The position numbers and the translations under genes are program-made. 64,000 nucleotides of DNA, from NCBI GenBank assembly GCA_965220825.1, contig OZ244839.1, positions 992,001 to 1,056,000 on the forward strand, in the 5' to 3' direction. Each line of letters starts with the position of its first letter. The first letter of the stretch is position 1. This document shows, piece by piece, positions 17,976 to 26,539 of the stretch. This DNA is from G965220825 sp965220825. GTDB taxonomy: Bacteria > Pseudomonadota > Alphaproteobacteria > UBA828. The notes below the pieces were generated by a model. That model had not been told where the DNA came from. It saw only the letters and a program-made list of their open reading frames with translations, and searched no databases.

Positions 17976-18926
17976 ATGGACCGAAACGAAACGGCGGAGA
18001 GCGGGACTCGGCCAAGCGGCGGCGCGCTTCGCGTCCACGCCTCCGTCCTGCTTGCCATGTTCCTGATCTCGCTCAGCTATCCGACGGGCGAGGGAATCGC
18101 GAACGAACTCGACACGGGCCTCATTCTGCTGCTGCGCTTCGCCCTGGCGCTTGCCGTCTTCCTGCCGCTCCTTGCGTGGCGCCACGGCATCGCCTGGCCC
18201 GGCTGGCGAGCGCTCGGCGGCTATGCGGCGATCAGCACCTCCCTGGTGACGTTCTTCTTCTGCATGTTCTATGGCTTGCGCACCACAAGCGCACTCAACA
18301 CCGGCGCGATCTCGACGCTGATCCCCGGCTTCACCGCCATCGGCGGCGCGATCCTGGTGGGGGAACGCCTCGGCGGCCACCGGCTCGCGGCACTCTTTAT
18401 CGGCCTGGTAGGCGCGCTCTGGGTGGTGTTCCGCGGCGACTGGGACCGCTTTGTCGGGCTCGATCTCAACAGGGGCGATGCCATCGTCTTCGCGGGCTGC
18501 ATCGCCATGGGCTTCTACAGCCCGCTGGTGAAGCGCTTCCACCGTGGCGAGCCCGTGATGGTCATGACCTTCTGGGTGCTCGCGATGAACGCCCTCTGGT
18601 GCCTGCCCATCGCCAACACGGCGCTCTGGACCACCGACTGGGCGCGCCTCCCCGGCTTCGTCTATGGCGGTATCGCCTATATCGCGATCGGCTCCACGGT
18701 GGTCGCCTTCTTCCTGATCCAGTCCGGCACCATCCGCATCGGCCCGACGCGGGTACAGACCTACAGCTACCTGCTACCGGCCTTCGTGCTGCTGATCGAC
18801 TGGGCCATCGGCAAGGGCCTGCCGACCCTTGTCACCCTGCCCGGCATCGCCATCGTCGTGGCGGCGAGTCTCGTGATCCAGCGGGGCGAGATCGACGCCG
18901 GCCGCTCCCGCGCGCGGACGGGCTGA
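17976..18926 (+). CDS. EamA/DMT family transporter
   Basis: A 316-aa inner-membrane protein with two EamA repeats and about ten hydrophobic segments (VLLAMFLISLSYPTGEGIANELDTG, then TGAISTLIPGFTAIGGAILVGERLGG, and VYGGIAYIAIGSTVVAFFLIQSG). Such proteins export or import metabolites; substrate unknown. ATG 17976 is chosen (MDRNETAES); an ATG at 17949 is possible. Its last 153 bases are read in the opposite direction as the C-terminal tail of ruvX. Placement after hyuAB could mean export of a product of that pathway, which is a guess. Confidence 0.85.
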   Translation: MDRNETAESGTRPSGGALRVHASVLLAMFLISLSYPTGEGIANELDTGLILLLRFALALAVFLPLLAWRHGIAWPGWRALGGYAAISTSLVTFFFCMFYGLRTTSALNTGAISTLIPGFTAIGGAILVGERLGGHRLAALFIGLVGALWVVFRGDWDRFVGLDLNRGDAIVFAGCIAMGFYSPLVKRFHRGEPVMVMTFWVLAMNALWCLPIANTALWTTDWARLPGFVYGGIAYIAIGSTVVAFFLIQSGTIRIGPTRVQTYSYLLPAFVLLIDWAIGKGLPTLVTLPGIAIVVAASLVIQRGEIDAGRSRARTG

Positions 18927-19403
18927 ACGCGCATCCCCTTGTGCGTTCCGCAGCCGGTCGAGCGCGCCCTGCAGGATGTAGGCGGCGGCCGCGCGGTCCA
19001 CCACCCGCGCCCGCTTGCCGCGCGAAAGATCGGCCTCCACCAGCACCCGTTCGACGGCAAGGGTGGACCAGCGCTCGTCCCAGAACGCGACGGGGAGAGC
19101 GAGGGCGTTCGCAAGCGCGCGGGCATAGTCGCGGGCGGACTGTGCGCGGGGGCCCTCGCTCCCGTCCATGTTCACCGGCAGGCCGACCACCATGCCGCCC
19201 ACCCCTTCCCGCTCGACGATCGCGCGGAGCGCCGCCATATCCTGCTTGAAGCCGCGCCGCCGCAAGGTCTCCCGCGGGGTCGCGAGGGTGCGCGCACGGT
19301 CCGAGAGGGCGATGCCGATCCGTTTCGCGCCGAGGTCGAGCCCCATGAGCCGCGCGCCCGGCTCCAGGAGGCCGGAGAAGTCCGTTAGCGCGGGGAGAAT
19401 CAC
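18774..19403 (-). CDS. ruvX: RuvX/YqgF Holliday-junction resolvase-like nuclease with an extended C-terminus
   Basis: A 209-aa RNase H-fold YqgF protein: RLMGLDLGAKRIGIALSD with the first catalytic Asp, VVGLPVNMDGSEGPRAQSARDYARAL, FWDERWSTLAVERVL with the Glu, and VVDRAAAAYILQGALDRL with the last Asp. The family implicates it in 16S rRNA 5' end maturation and junction resolution. Usual length is about 150 aa; the extra ~50 residues after residue 155 are charged and Gly/Asp-rich and are encoded antisense to the end of the EamA gene, so they are probably only a read-through tail. It follows the dioxygenase gene by 17 bases. Confidence 0.87.
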   Translation of the reverse strand: MILPALTDFSGLLEPGARLMGLDLGAKRIGIALSDRARTLATPRETLRRRGFKQDMAALRAIVEREGVGGMVVGLPVNMDGSEGPRAQSARDYARALANALALPVAFWDERWSTLAVERVLVEADLSRGKRARVVDRAAAAYILQGALDRLRNAQGDARSARPRAGAAGVDLAPLDHETRRHDDGDAGQGDKGRQALADGPVDQQHEGR

Positions 19404-19420
19404 GGGCGCCGCGCCGCCGC

Positions 19421-20263
19421 TCAGCCCGGTGCGCCGTCGGCCCTCGCCATCGCGAAGTCGTAAGCGAGGCGGAGGCCGTCACCGCCGCGCTCGTAATGGA
19501 CGATGAGGGAATCCTTCACGCCGAAGACGGCGTCCGCATCGAGATAGGGATCGTCGTCGGAGAAGAGCTGGGTCACCAGCGTGCGGTAGCCCTCGGCGGA
19601 AACCTTGAAGTGGATATGCGCCGGGCGCCAGGGGTGCCTTCCCGCCGCATCGAGCATGGCGCCCACCGGGCCGTCGTCGGGAATGGTGTAGCTCACGGGC
19701 TTGCGGGTACGGAAGGCATAGCGGCCGTCCGCATCCGCCCGAACCCGCCCGCAGAGGTTGAACCGCCCCTGGCCGTCGTCGATCGCCGCATATTCCGCAT
19801 TGGGCGCGACCTGCCAGATGTCGAGCATGGCGCCGGCGATGGGCGCGCCCTCGAGATCGATCACCCGGCCCGAGACCAGCACGGGCTCGCCGCCCTCCTC
19901 TCCGTCGGCGAGGTCCTCGCCGCCTTCCCGGAGCGGTGCGCCCTCCCGGTAGAAGGGGCCGAGCACGCTGCTTTCGGTGGCACCGGCCGGCCGCCGGTTG
20001 GCAATGGCGTCGATCAGCATGGTGGCGCCCAGAGTATCGGACAGCAGGATGAACTCCTGCCGCCGGTCGTCGCACTTCTGCCCGATCGCGGTGAGGAAGC
20101 GGATGGCCGCGAGCCATTCCTCCTCCGTCGGCTCCACCTCGCGGATGAAGGCGTGAAGGTGCCGGGTAAGCCCTGTCAGCAATTTCCGCAGACGCGCATC
20201 CGGGCACGCCTCCAGCCGCGCCAACGCAGCCTCCGTGATCTTGTCTTCCGCCGTGTTTCCCAT
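19421..20263 (-). CDS. intradiol ring-cleavage dioxygenase (catechol/hydroxyquinol 1,2-dioxygenase type)
   Basis: A 280-aa non-heme Fe(III) dioxygenase. An N-terminal helical catechol-dioxygenase domain (LTRHLHAFIREVEPTEEEWLAAI) is followed by the beta-sandwich with GPFYREGAP, GAMLDIWQVAPNAEY (Tyr ligand), YAFRTRKPVSYTIPDDGPVG (Tyr ligand) and RPAHIHFKVSAEGY (two His ligands). All four iron ligands are present. Best guess is hydroxyquinol or chlorocatechol-type ring opening. It is not beside other aromatic-pathway genes; the nearest are the Rieske and NicX genes about 23 kb away. Confidence 0.87.
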   Translation of the reverse strand: MGNTAEDKITEAALARLEACPDARLRKLLTGLTRHLHAFIREVEPTEEEWLAAIRFLTAIGQKCDDRRQEFILLSDTLGATMLIDAIANRRPAGATESSVLGPFYREGAPLREGGEDLADGEEGGEPVLVSGRVIDLEGAPIAGAMLDIWQVAPNAEYAAIDDGQGRFNLCGRVRADADGRYAFRTRKPVSYTIPDDGPVGAMLDAAGRHPWRPAHIHFKVSAEGYRTLVTQLFSDDDPYLDADAVFGVKDSLIVHYERGGDGLRLAYDFAMARADGAPG

Positions 20264-20345
20264 GGCCTATCGGTCTCACTCTCGTCGCTCGGAAGCCGCA
20301 CTATACACCCCCGGCCCCGGTGGAACGTGCGCCGAAAAGGCTTCG

Positions 20346-21341
20346 TCACTCGGTCGTGAGGGGCCGGGCGAGCAGGGCTTCCACGGTTTCGTCGATGGCG
20401 GCGCCCCGGTGCAGGACCGCATCCACGGCCTTGGCGATGGGCATCTCCACACCGAGGCGCGCGGCCAGGCGCAGGACGGCGGGTGCGCTCGCGACCCCTT
20501 CCGTCACCGCGTCGCGACCGCCGAGCGCGGCCTCCAGCGACGAACCCTTGCCGAGCAGGCGACCCAGGGAGTAGTTGCGGGACCGCTCGCCGGTGCAGGT
20601 GAGTGCGAGGTCGCCGAGCCCTGAGAGCCCGGCCGGCGTTTCGGGCCGCGCGCCCTTGGCCACGGCGAGGCGTGCGATTTCCGCGAAGCCGCGGGCGATG
20701 ATGGCGGCGCGGGCGTTCTCGCCGAGGCCCCGGCCCACGGCGATTCCCGCCGCGATGGCGATCACGTTCTTCACGGCGCCGCCGATCTGCACGCCCACCG
20801 GATCGTCGGAGAGATAGGGCCGGAGCGACGGACTCCTGAGCGCACGGCCGATCTCCGCCCCCAGCGCGCCGTCGGTGCAGGCGAGGGAGGCGGCGGCGGG
20901 CTGTCCGCGCGCCAACTCGACGGCGAAGGTGGGGCCGGAGAGCACGGCGAGCGGCATGTCGGGCGCCGCCCGGCCCACCGCCTCGGTCATGAGCGCGCCG
21001 GTCTCCCGCTCGAGCCCCTTCGCGCAGATCACGGCGGGGGGCGGGCCGTCCACTCCCGCCATGAGCCCGGCGAGCCTGCCCGCGACCTCGGCCATATGCT
21101 GCGCCGGGCAGACGAGGAGAAGAAGATCCGCCCGCGCGGCTTCCGAGAGATCGCCCGTCGCCCGGATGGAGGGGTCCAGCGGGATGCCGGGGAGGAAGCG
21201 CCGGTTCTCATGCGCCTCGTTGATGGCGGCGGCGGTCTCCGCCTCCCGCGCCCACAACAGGACGGACCGGCCCGCGCGGGCGGCGGAGGCGGCGAGTGCC
21301 GTGCCCCATGCGCCGCCGCCGATCACGCCGACATGGTTCAT
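20346..21341 (-). CDS. gpsA: NAD(P)-dependent glycerol-3-phosphate dehydrogenase
   Basis: A 331-aa GpsA: N-terminal dinucleotide fold VGVIGGGAWGTALAASAARAG, VCAKGLERETGALM, LSGPTFAVELARGQPAA, catalytic Lys in GGAVKNVIAIAAGI, and GLSGLGDLALTCTGERSRNYSLG. It makes sn-glycerol-3-phosphate from DHAP for phospholipid synthesis. Complete and ordinary. It lies 33 bases after etfA on the same strand. Confidence 0.95.
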   Translation of the reverse strand: MNHVGVIGGGAWGTALAASAARAGRSVLLWAREAETAAAINEAHENRRFLPGIPLDPSIRATGDLSEAARADLLLLVCPAQHMAEVAGRLAGLMAGVDGPPPAVICAKGLERETGALMTEAVGRAAPDMPLAVLSGPTFAVELARGQPAAASLACTDGALGAEIGRALRSPSLRPYLSDDPVGVQIGGAVKNVIAIAAGIAVGRGLGENARAAIIARGFAEIARLAVAKGARPETPAGLSGLGDLALTCTGERSRNYSLGRLLGKGSSLEAALGGRDAVTEGVASAPAVLRLAARLGVEMPIAKAVDAVLHRGAAIDETVEALLARPLTTE

Positions 21342-21374
21342 CGGGCGGCCCGGGGGCTCGAGCCGCCGGCGCGC

Positions 21375-22340
21375 TCAGTTGAATTCGCTCTCCAGCGCAT
21401 CGGCGAGTTCGAAAATGTCCACATTCGCGCCGTAATGGGCCGCGCGGAAGATGGGCGCCTCCGGATCCGTATTGACCGCAATGATGGTCTCCACATGCTT
21501 CATCCCGGCCAGATGCTGGACCGCACCGGAAATACCGAGGGCGATATAGAGCTTGCAGTTGCCGGCCACCGTGCCCGACTGCCCCACCTGATGGGCCTTG
21601 GGAAGCCAGCCCGAATCCGCCACGGGCCGCGAGCAGCCGAGTGTCGCCCCCAGCCGCTCGGCGAGTTCGGCGAAGCGCGGCACGTTCTTGTCCTCCTGGA
21701 CGGCGCGTCCCACCGACAGGATGAACTCCGCCTTGCCGATATCCACATCCGCGGGCGGCGCCGGAAGATAGGCGACATGCTGCCCCGCCCCCTTCAGATC
21801 GCCAAGTTCCATGGCGAAGGGGGAGACCGGCGCCGCGCCCTGGCCCTCGGGCATGGCGAAGGTGGCGGCGCGGAGCGTCAGCACCACCGAGGGCTTGCCG
21901 GGGAAGCCGAGCTCCATATTGACCTTCCCGCCATAGGCGCTCCGCGTCGCGACGATCTCGCCCTCTTCCACCGCGAGCCCGAACACGTCCGCCGCGAAGC
22001 CCGAACCGAGGCGCGCGGCGACGGCCGGGCCGAAGGCCATGCCGCTTGCCGTATGGCCCACCAGCACGAGGCGCGCCTCCCGCGCCTCGGCAAGGGCGGA
22101 GACGGCGGCCTCGTAGCGGGCGGCATCGAAATGGTCGTCCGGCGCGGCGACGGTCACGATCTCGTCCACGCCTTCCACCTTGAGCGCACCGGCGAGCGAG
22201 TCCGTCTCCTTCCCGATCAGGACGACCGAGAGCGGGCCGCCCATGCTCTCCTTGAGCGGCGCCGCGGCGCCTACCGCCTCCAGGGTCACGTCCCGGAGCG
22301 CGCCCTCGAAATGTTCCGCAACCACCAGGATCCCGCCCAT
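21375..22340 (-). CDS. etfA: electron transfer flavoprotein alpha subunit
   Basis: A 321-aa EtfA: N-terminal MGGILVVAEHFEGALRDVTLEA, C-terminal FAD domain LGATLGCSRPVADSGWLPKAHQVGQSG, LYIALGISGAVQHLAGMKHVETIIAVNTDPEAPIF. Its ATG overlaps the stop of the upstream HdrD-EtfB fusion (ATGA), so partner subunits are made together. The heterodimer would take electrons from a dehydrogenase and pass them to the fused membrane module. Confidence 0.94.
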   Translation of the reverse strand: MGGILVVAEHFEGALRDVTLEAVGAAAPLKESMGGPLSVVLIGKETDSLAGALKVEGVDEIVTVAAPDDHFDAARYEAAVSALAEAREARLVLVGHTASGMAFGPAVAARLGSGFAADVFGLAVEEGEIVATRSAYGGKVNMELGFPGKPSVVLTLRAATFAMPEGQGAAPVSPFAMELGDLKGAGQHVAYLPAPPADVDIGKAEFILSVGRAVQEDKNVPRFAELAERLGATLGCSRPVADSGWLPKAHQVGQSGTVAGNCKLYIALGISGAVQHLAGMKHVETIIAVNTDPEAPIFRAAHYGANVDIFELADALESEFN

Positions 22341-25300
22341 CAGCCGCCTCCCCGCTTCTCGCGGACGATTTCGGCGATCTTCTTCGCGACCGCCGCGGGG
22401 TCGCCTTCGATCATCGCCGCCTGGCCCGTGCGCGGCGGCTCGTAGAGGCGGCGGAGCACGGCACCGGCGCCCTCCAGCCCCACCGCGGCGCCATCCACCA
22501 CGGCGAGGGGTTTCTTCTTCGCCTGCTTGATCATGCGCATGGTGGCGTAGCGCGGCGTGTTGCCGCCGGTCTGGATGGTGAGCAGCGCGGGCGCAGGCAA
22601 CGTCATCTGCTGGCGCGTGCCGCCCTCGAGCTCGCGGGTCGCGGTCAGGCTCTCGCCGCCGGCCCACTCGACGCCAAGCACCACCGCCGCATGGGGCAGA
22701 TCGAGGATGCGCGCCCAGAGGGAGCCGGTGGCGCCCTGCCCCAGATCGGCGGACTGTGCGCCGGCGAGTATCAGGTCGGGCTCCTCATGGCGCGCGACAC
22801 CGGCCAGGGCGCGGGCGATGGTGACGGGATCGGCGCCCGCGAGGCTCTCATCCCACACGCGCACGGCGCGGTGCGCGCCCTTGGCGAGCGCGCGCCGCAA
22901 TGCTTCCTCCGCCGCTTCGGGCCCGACGGTGACGGCCACCACCTCGCCCGCACCGAGCCGCTCGGCGAGGGTGAGCGCCTCCTCCAGCGCCGCGTCGTCC
23001 CATTCGTTCAGCTCGCGCTCGATATAGTCTTCCGCGATGGCGCCGTCCTCGATGACGAAATCGGCGCTGAGCTCCGCCACCTGCTTGACCGCGACCAGCA
23101 GGCGCGGCCCCTCCTTCGCCGGCAGGTCGTAGGGCGGCAGATCCGCCGCGAGGACAGGGCTCGCGCGCCAGGCTGCCGCCTCGGGCGCAGGCGCGGGTTC
23201 AGGTGCGGGTGCGACTGCGGGTTCGGCTGCGGGCGCGGGCTGGGCTTGCGCCGCGGCCGGGAGCCCCTTGGCGGCGAACTCGGCCACCACGCGCTCGGCA
23301 ACGGCGCCGGCCAGGCGCTCCGCCACCGCATCGGCGATGCGGGCGGCGGCGGCGTCGGTGATGCGCTCCACCAGGGAGGGCAGCGCCTTGCGGTCCAGGG
23401 CCTCCAGATCGACGGCCTCTGCGACCAGCTCCGCGAGGTCCCGCACCTCGAAATCCGCCTCGTGGCCGCTCGTCTTGCGGGCGTCTTCGAACATGGTCAT
23501 GTCCTTGGGGCAGCAGACGACGAACGCGTCCAGACTACCCAGAGACGCGGCTTCGTGCATCCGGTTCTCCGACGGCTTCTCCTTGCCCACCGGATCCGCC
23601 ATCCAGATCCGCCCGCCGCCGGCACCGCAACAGAAGGAATTGTCCCGGCAGCGCGGCATCTCCACCAGTTCGCAGCCGATCGCCGCCAGGACCCGCCGCG
23701 GATCGTCATACTTGCCGTTGAGGCGGCCCAGATGGCAGGGGTCGTGCAGTGTGACCCGCTTGCCGAGGGGCTTCACCACCTGGAGGCTGCCGCTCTCCAG
23801 AAGCTCGGCCAGTACGGCGGTGTAGTGGCGGATGGGCGCGGCCTCGCCGAAATCCGGGTATTCGTTGTGGATCGTGTTGTAGCTGTGGGGATCGGTGGTC
23901 ACGATCTCGGAGAAGCGTTCGGCGGCGGCCATGGCCGCGAGATTGTGCTCCGCCAGGGATTCGTAGAGCCCCTCCTCGCCCACACGGCGCACATCGTTGC
24001 CGGCGGTGCGCTCGCCATCATAGAGCAGCCCGAAATCCAGCCCGCCGGCGCGGAAAAGCCGGGCGACGGTGCGCGAGACCGCCTGGTTGCGCGGATCGTA
24101 GGAGGCATAGTCGCCGACGAACCAGAGGCGCTCCGCCGGCTCCTTGCGAACGTCCTTGACGGGGAAGTCCAGGCCCTCCGTCCAGTTGCCGCGGGCGCGC
24201 GGGCTTTCGCCGAAGCTGTTGCCGCGGCTCGCGATGGTATCCAGCGTTTCGCGCAGCTGCGGCTCCATTTCGCCTTCTTCGACCAGGCGGCGGCGCATCT
24301 GCACGATCATGGGCGGGTGCTCGATACCGACCGGGCATATTTCCATACAGGCGCCGCAGCTCCGGCAGGCCCAGAGCGTCTCCACATCGATGGTGCCGCC
24401 GACCAGGGGCGCGCCGCCGCCGCCGAGGCGGGAGGCCTCGGCCCGCAAATCCAGGATGAGATCGCGCGGGCTCAGCGGCGCGCCGGCGGCGGTCGCCGGG
24501 CAGGCCTCATGACAGCGCCCGCACCGGGTGCAGGCATCGAAATTCAGCAGGTCCTTCCACGAGAACTCGGCCATCGCGGCGATCCCGACGGGGGGCTCGG
24601 CTTCTCCCTCCACCTCCGCCCCCGCCGGCGCCTCCCGCGGCTTCGGCAGGCGGCGCAGGGCTTGAGCATCCCGCACGGCGAGCGAGCCCAGCACGGCGAT
24701 CAGATGCTTCGCCTTGGACCAGGGGATGGCGGCGATGAAGGCGAGCGCGGCGATCCCGTGGATCCACCAGTTGGCGCGGCGGATGGCGGCGGCGGTGGCC
24801 TCATCCATGCCGAGGCCCAGCATGACCTGGGCGAGGCTCCAGCCGACGGGCGACCAGGGGCCCCAGGGGGGGCGGTCCTGTGCGAGCCGCACGCCCTCCT
24901 GCAGGAAGCCCGTGAGGCCGATGAGCAGCAGCGCCCAGAGGAAGAGGCCATCTTCCATCCGCCAGAAGCGGGCGCGCGGCCGGAGCGCGGCCTCACCGCG
25001 ATAGGCGCGCGCATAGGCGAGCTTCGGCGGACGGCGCACCCAGCGCCGCCACATCATGTAGCCGACGCCCACCACCAGCCCGAGGCCCGCGAGATCCGCG
25101 ATCAGGCTGAAGACGAGATAGAAGGTGCCGTGCCAGAAGGTGAAGCCGAAGAGCGGCTCGGAAATATCGTATTCCACCGTGATGATGCTGGTCGCGGCGA
25201 GGAGCAGGAGGAAGCCATAGAGGATGGGCGTGTGGGCATCGCCGGCGGCGCGGTCCCGCCGGCGGACGGTGCGCTGGGAGAAGACATCCATCAGCATGCG

Positions 25301-25471
25301 CCGGAAGCCCCGCCAAGGATGGACGGGCACCGGGCTCCGCCGCCCGCGGGCATAGCGGACGACATGCCAGACGACGCCCGCCGCACAGACCGCCATGGCA
25401 ACCCCCGCCACGGCGAAGAACGCCGCATAGGCGAGCGGGCCTATCTCCCAAAAAAGCTCGCGAGTCTCCAC
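22340..25471 (-). CDS. fusion of HdrD/DgcB-like membrane Fe-S oxidoreductase with EtfB
   Basis: A 1043-aa single chain. Residues 1-270 hold a NarI-like membrane domain with about six hydrophobic segments. Residues 314-324 (CTRCGRCHEAC) and 369-379 (CRSCGACMEIC) are two 4Fe-4S motifs. A cysteine-rich CCG region follows with C579, CC at 614-615 and CC at 653-654; the matching first CCG repeat (450-510) has lost its cysteines. A long Ala/Pro linker (735-770) leads to a complete EtfB (790-1043, LLVAVKQVAELSADF ... ATMRMIKQAKKKP). In relatives DgcB/EtfD and EtfB are separate proteins. It should move electrons from EtfAB to the quinone pool. The frame is continuous with no lesion. Confidence 0.88.
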   Translation of the reverse strand: METRELFWEIGPLAYAAFFAVAGVAMAVCAAGVVWHVVRYARGRRSPVPVHPWRGFRRMLMDVFSQRTVRRRDRAAGDAHTPILYGFLLLLAATSIITVEYDISEPLFGFTFWHGTFYLVFSLIADLAGLGLVVGVGYMMWRRWVRRPPKLAYARAYRGEAALRPRARFWRMEDGLFLWALLLIGLTGFLQEGVRLAQDRPPWGPWSPVGWSLAQVMLGLGMDEATAAAIRRANWWIHGIAALAFIAAIPWSKAKHLIAVLGSLAVRDAQALRRLPKPREAPAGAEVEGEAEPPVGIAAMAEFSWKDLLNFDACTRCGRCHEACPATAAGAPLSPRDLILDLRAEASRLGGGGAPLVGGTIDVETLWACRSCGACMEICPVGIEHPPMIVQMRRRLVEEGEMEPQLRETLDTIASRGNSFGESPRARGNWTEGLDFPVKDVRKEPAERLWFVGDYASYDPRNQAVSRTVARLFRAGGLDFGLLYDGERTAGNDVRRVGEEGLYESLAEHNLAAMAAAERFSEIVTTDPHSYNTIHNEYPDFGEAAPIRHYTAVLAELLESGSLQVVKPLGKRVTLHDPCHLGRLNGKYDDPRRVLAAIGCELVEMPRCRDNSFCCGAGGGRIWMADPVGKEKPSENRMHEAASLGSLDAFVVCCPKDMTMFEDARKTSGHEADFEVRDLAELVAEAVDLEALDRKALPSLVERITDAAAARIADAVAERLAGAVAERVVAEFAAKGLPAAAQAQPAPAAEPAVAPAPEPAPAPEAAAWRASPVLAADLPPYDLPAKEGPRLLVAVKQVAELSADFVIEDGAIAEDYIERELNEWDDAALEEALTLAERLGAGEVVAVTVGPEAAEEALRRALAKGAHRAVRVWDESLAGADPVTIARALAGVARHEEPDLILAGAQSADLGQGATGSLWARILDLPHAAVVLGVEWAGGESLTATRELEGGTRQQMTLPAPALLTIQTGGNTPRYATMRMIKQAKKKPLAVVDGAAVGLEGAGAVLRRLYEPPRTGQAAMIEGDPAAVAKKIAEIVREKRGGG

Positions 25472-25855
25472 CGCCTCACCCGCCGCCCGCGCCGCGCGGA
25501 CCGCGCGGACGCAAAGACACCATCATGCTTCCGCCTCCTCCGCGCGGTTCGTGACGGGTGCGGACCATGGCGCGAGTCGCGTGGTGTTTCAAGGTGGGGG
25601 GTGGGTGAAATACAGGTCTACGCAATCCGGTCGAATTGTTCCTGGTCCTTGGCCGACGCCGTCACTGCAAGCTCCTAAAAACAATTCTCACTCCGGTCGA
25701 GGCCCGCCAAAGTGACGAGCTTGAATCGATGCCGTCGTATACAATCCTGCACATTGAGACGTATTTCGTACTGTAGTAGCGGAAAACAACGTTGATGCGT
25801 CCATACGCGGAAACCCTGCGCGGCCACGGCGCGGCATGATTCCAGGAGATGCGAA
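25472..25855. other. boundary region without a supported gene
   Basis: This 384-base stretch passes from GC-rich DNA into the AT-rich island. I see no protein-like frame with a family signature. Two short leftward frames (25662-25868 and 25675-25926) lack start signals and resemble nothing I know. It presumably contains the promoters of the fusion gene (leftward) and of the HEPN-like gene (rightward). Confidence 0.5.
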
Positions 25856-26413
25856 ATGAGTTCGCCAAAATCGTTGACGGAGACTAGCAATTTTCGACCA
25901 GACGTGTTAGGAAATCTTGGCCGCATATCATCTTTCTATCTCATGTCAGAAGAATTCATGAGTCTGTCGAAAATTGCGCTGCGTCATTCCTCCAGATTCT
26001 CACAAAGAGGAATGATCAGATATCATGCTGGAATCTTCTGCCTTGGGCATGCGCTAGAGTTAACCTACAAGGTGCTCTTGCTGAAAGACGGAAGCGACCC
26101 GCCCAAATATCACGATTTCGATAAATTGTTCCGACAGATGAAGACTAACACGAGAGAAAATATGTCTACAATAATTCAGCACGAAGGCTGGAATTCGTGC
26201 AATGAATTTCACCAATTTATGGCTACTAGAATTGATTTCACAAAAAGGAAGTACTACGAATCTGGAAACCCATTAGATTATTGGACGCATGATCGAAGCG
26301 GCAGCAATATAAACCATATGCTATGGCCACCAGTCGTTCAACTTTGCGAATATCTACTACGGTATGCGGCGTCCACCGTATGGTTGAATCCGGCCGTGCC
26401 AGCTGACAACTGA
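25856..26413 (+). CDS. HEPN-like hypothetical protein
   Basis: A 185-aa soluble, mostly helical protein I cannot assign firmly. The segment RYHAGIFCLGHALELTYKVLLLKDG followed by PPKYHDFDKLFRQM resembles HEPN-fold proteins, where a helix with an ALE(L/T) pattern precedes a His/Asp. HEPN proteins are commonly RNases or accessory parts of defence and toxin systems. The gene is clearly poorer in GC than its surroundings and is convergent with the DUF6602 gene, pointing to horizontal transfer. Confidence 0.6.
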   Translation: MSSPKSLTETSNFRPDVLGNLGRISSFYLMSEEFMSLSKIALRHSSRFSQRGMIRYHAGIFCLGHALELTYKVLLLKDGSDPPKYHDFDKLFRQMKTNTRENMSTIIQHEGWNSCNEFHQFMATRIDFTKRKYYESGNPLDYWTHDRSGSNINHMLWPPVVQLCEYLLRYAASTVWLNPAVPADN

Positions 26414-26539
26414 AGCAACCGGCGAAAGTCGAGCGGGCTGCGTAAATCTCCAACTATCGCGATGGCACGACACAAAGCTGGAATCAAAACACTAGGCCCA
26501 ACGCCTTGTTGACACGGACAGTTGGCGACATTCATGAGT

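Noticed and set aside
23170..23260. Tandem repeat in the Ala/Pro-rich stretch of the fusion gene
   Set aside because: The short GCGGG-like repetitions simply encode the Ala/Pro linker and are not a separate element.
22691..25678. A 995-codon rightward open frame opposite the HdrD-EtfB fusion
   Set aside because: Composition is that of an antisense shadow; the opposite strand has all Fe-S and ETF motifs.
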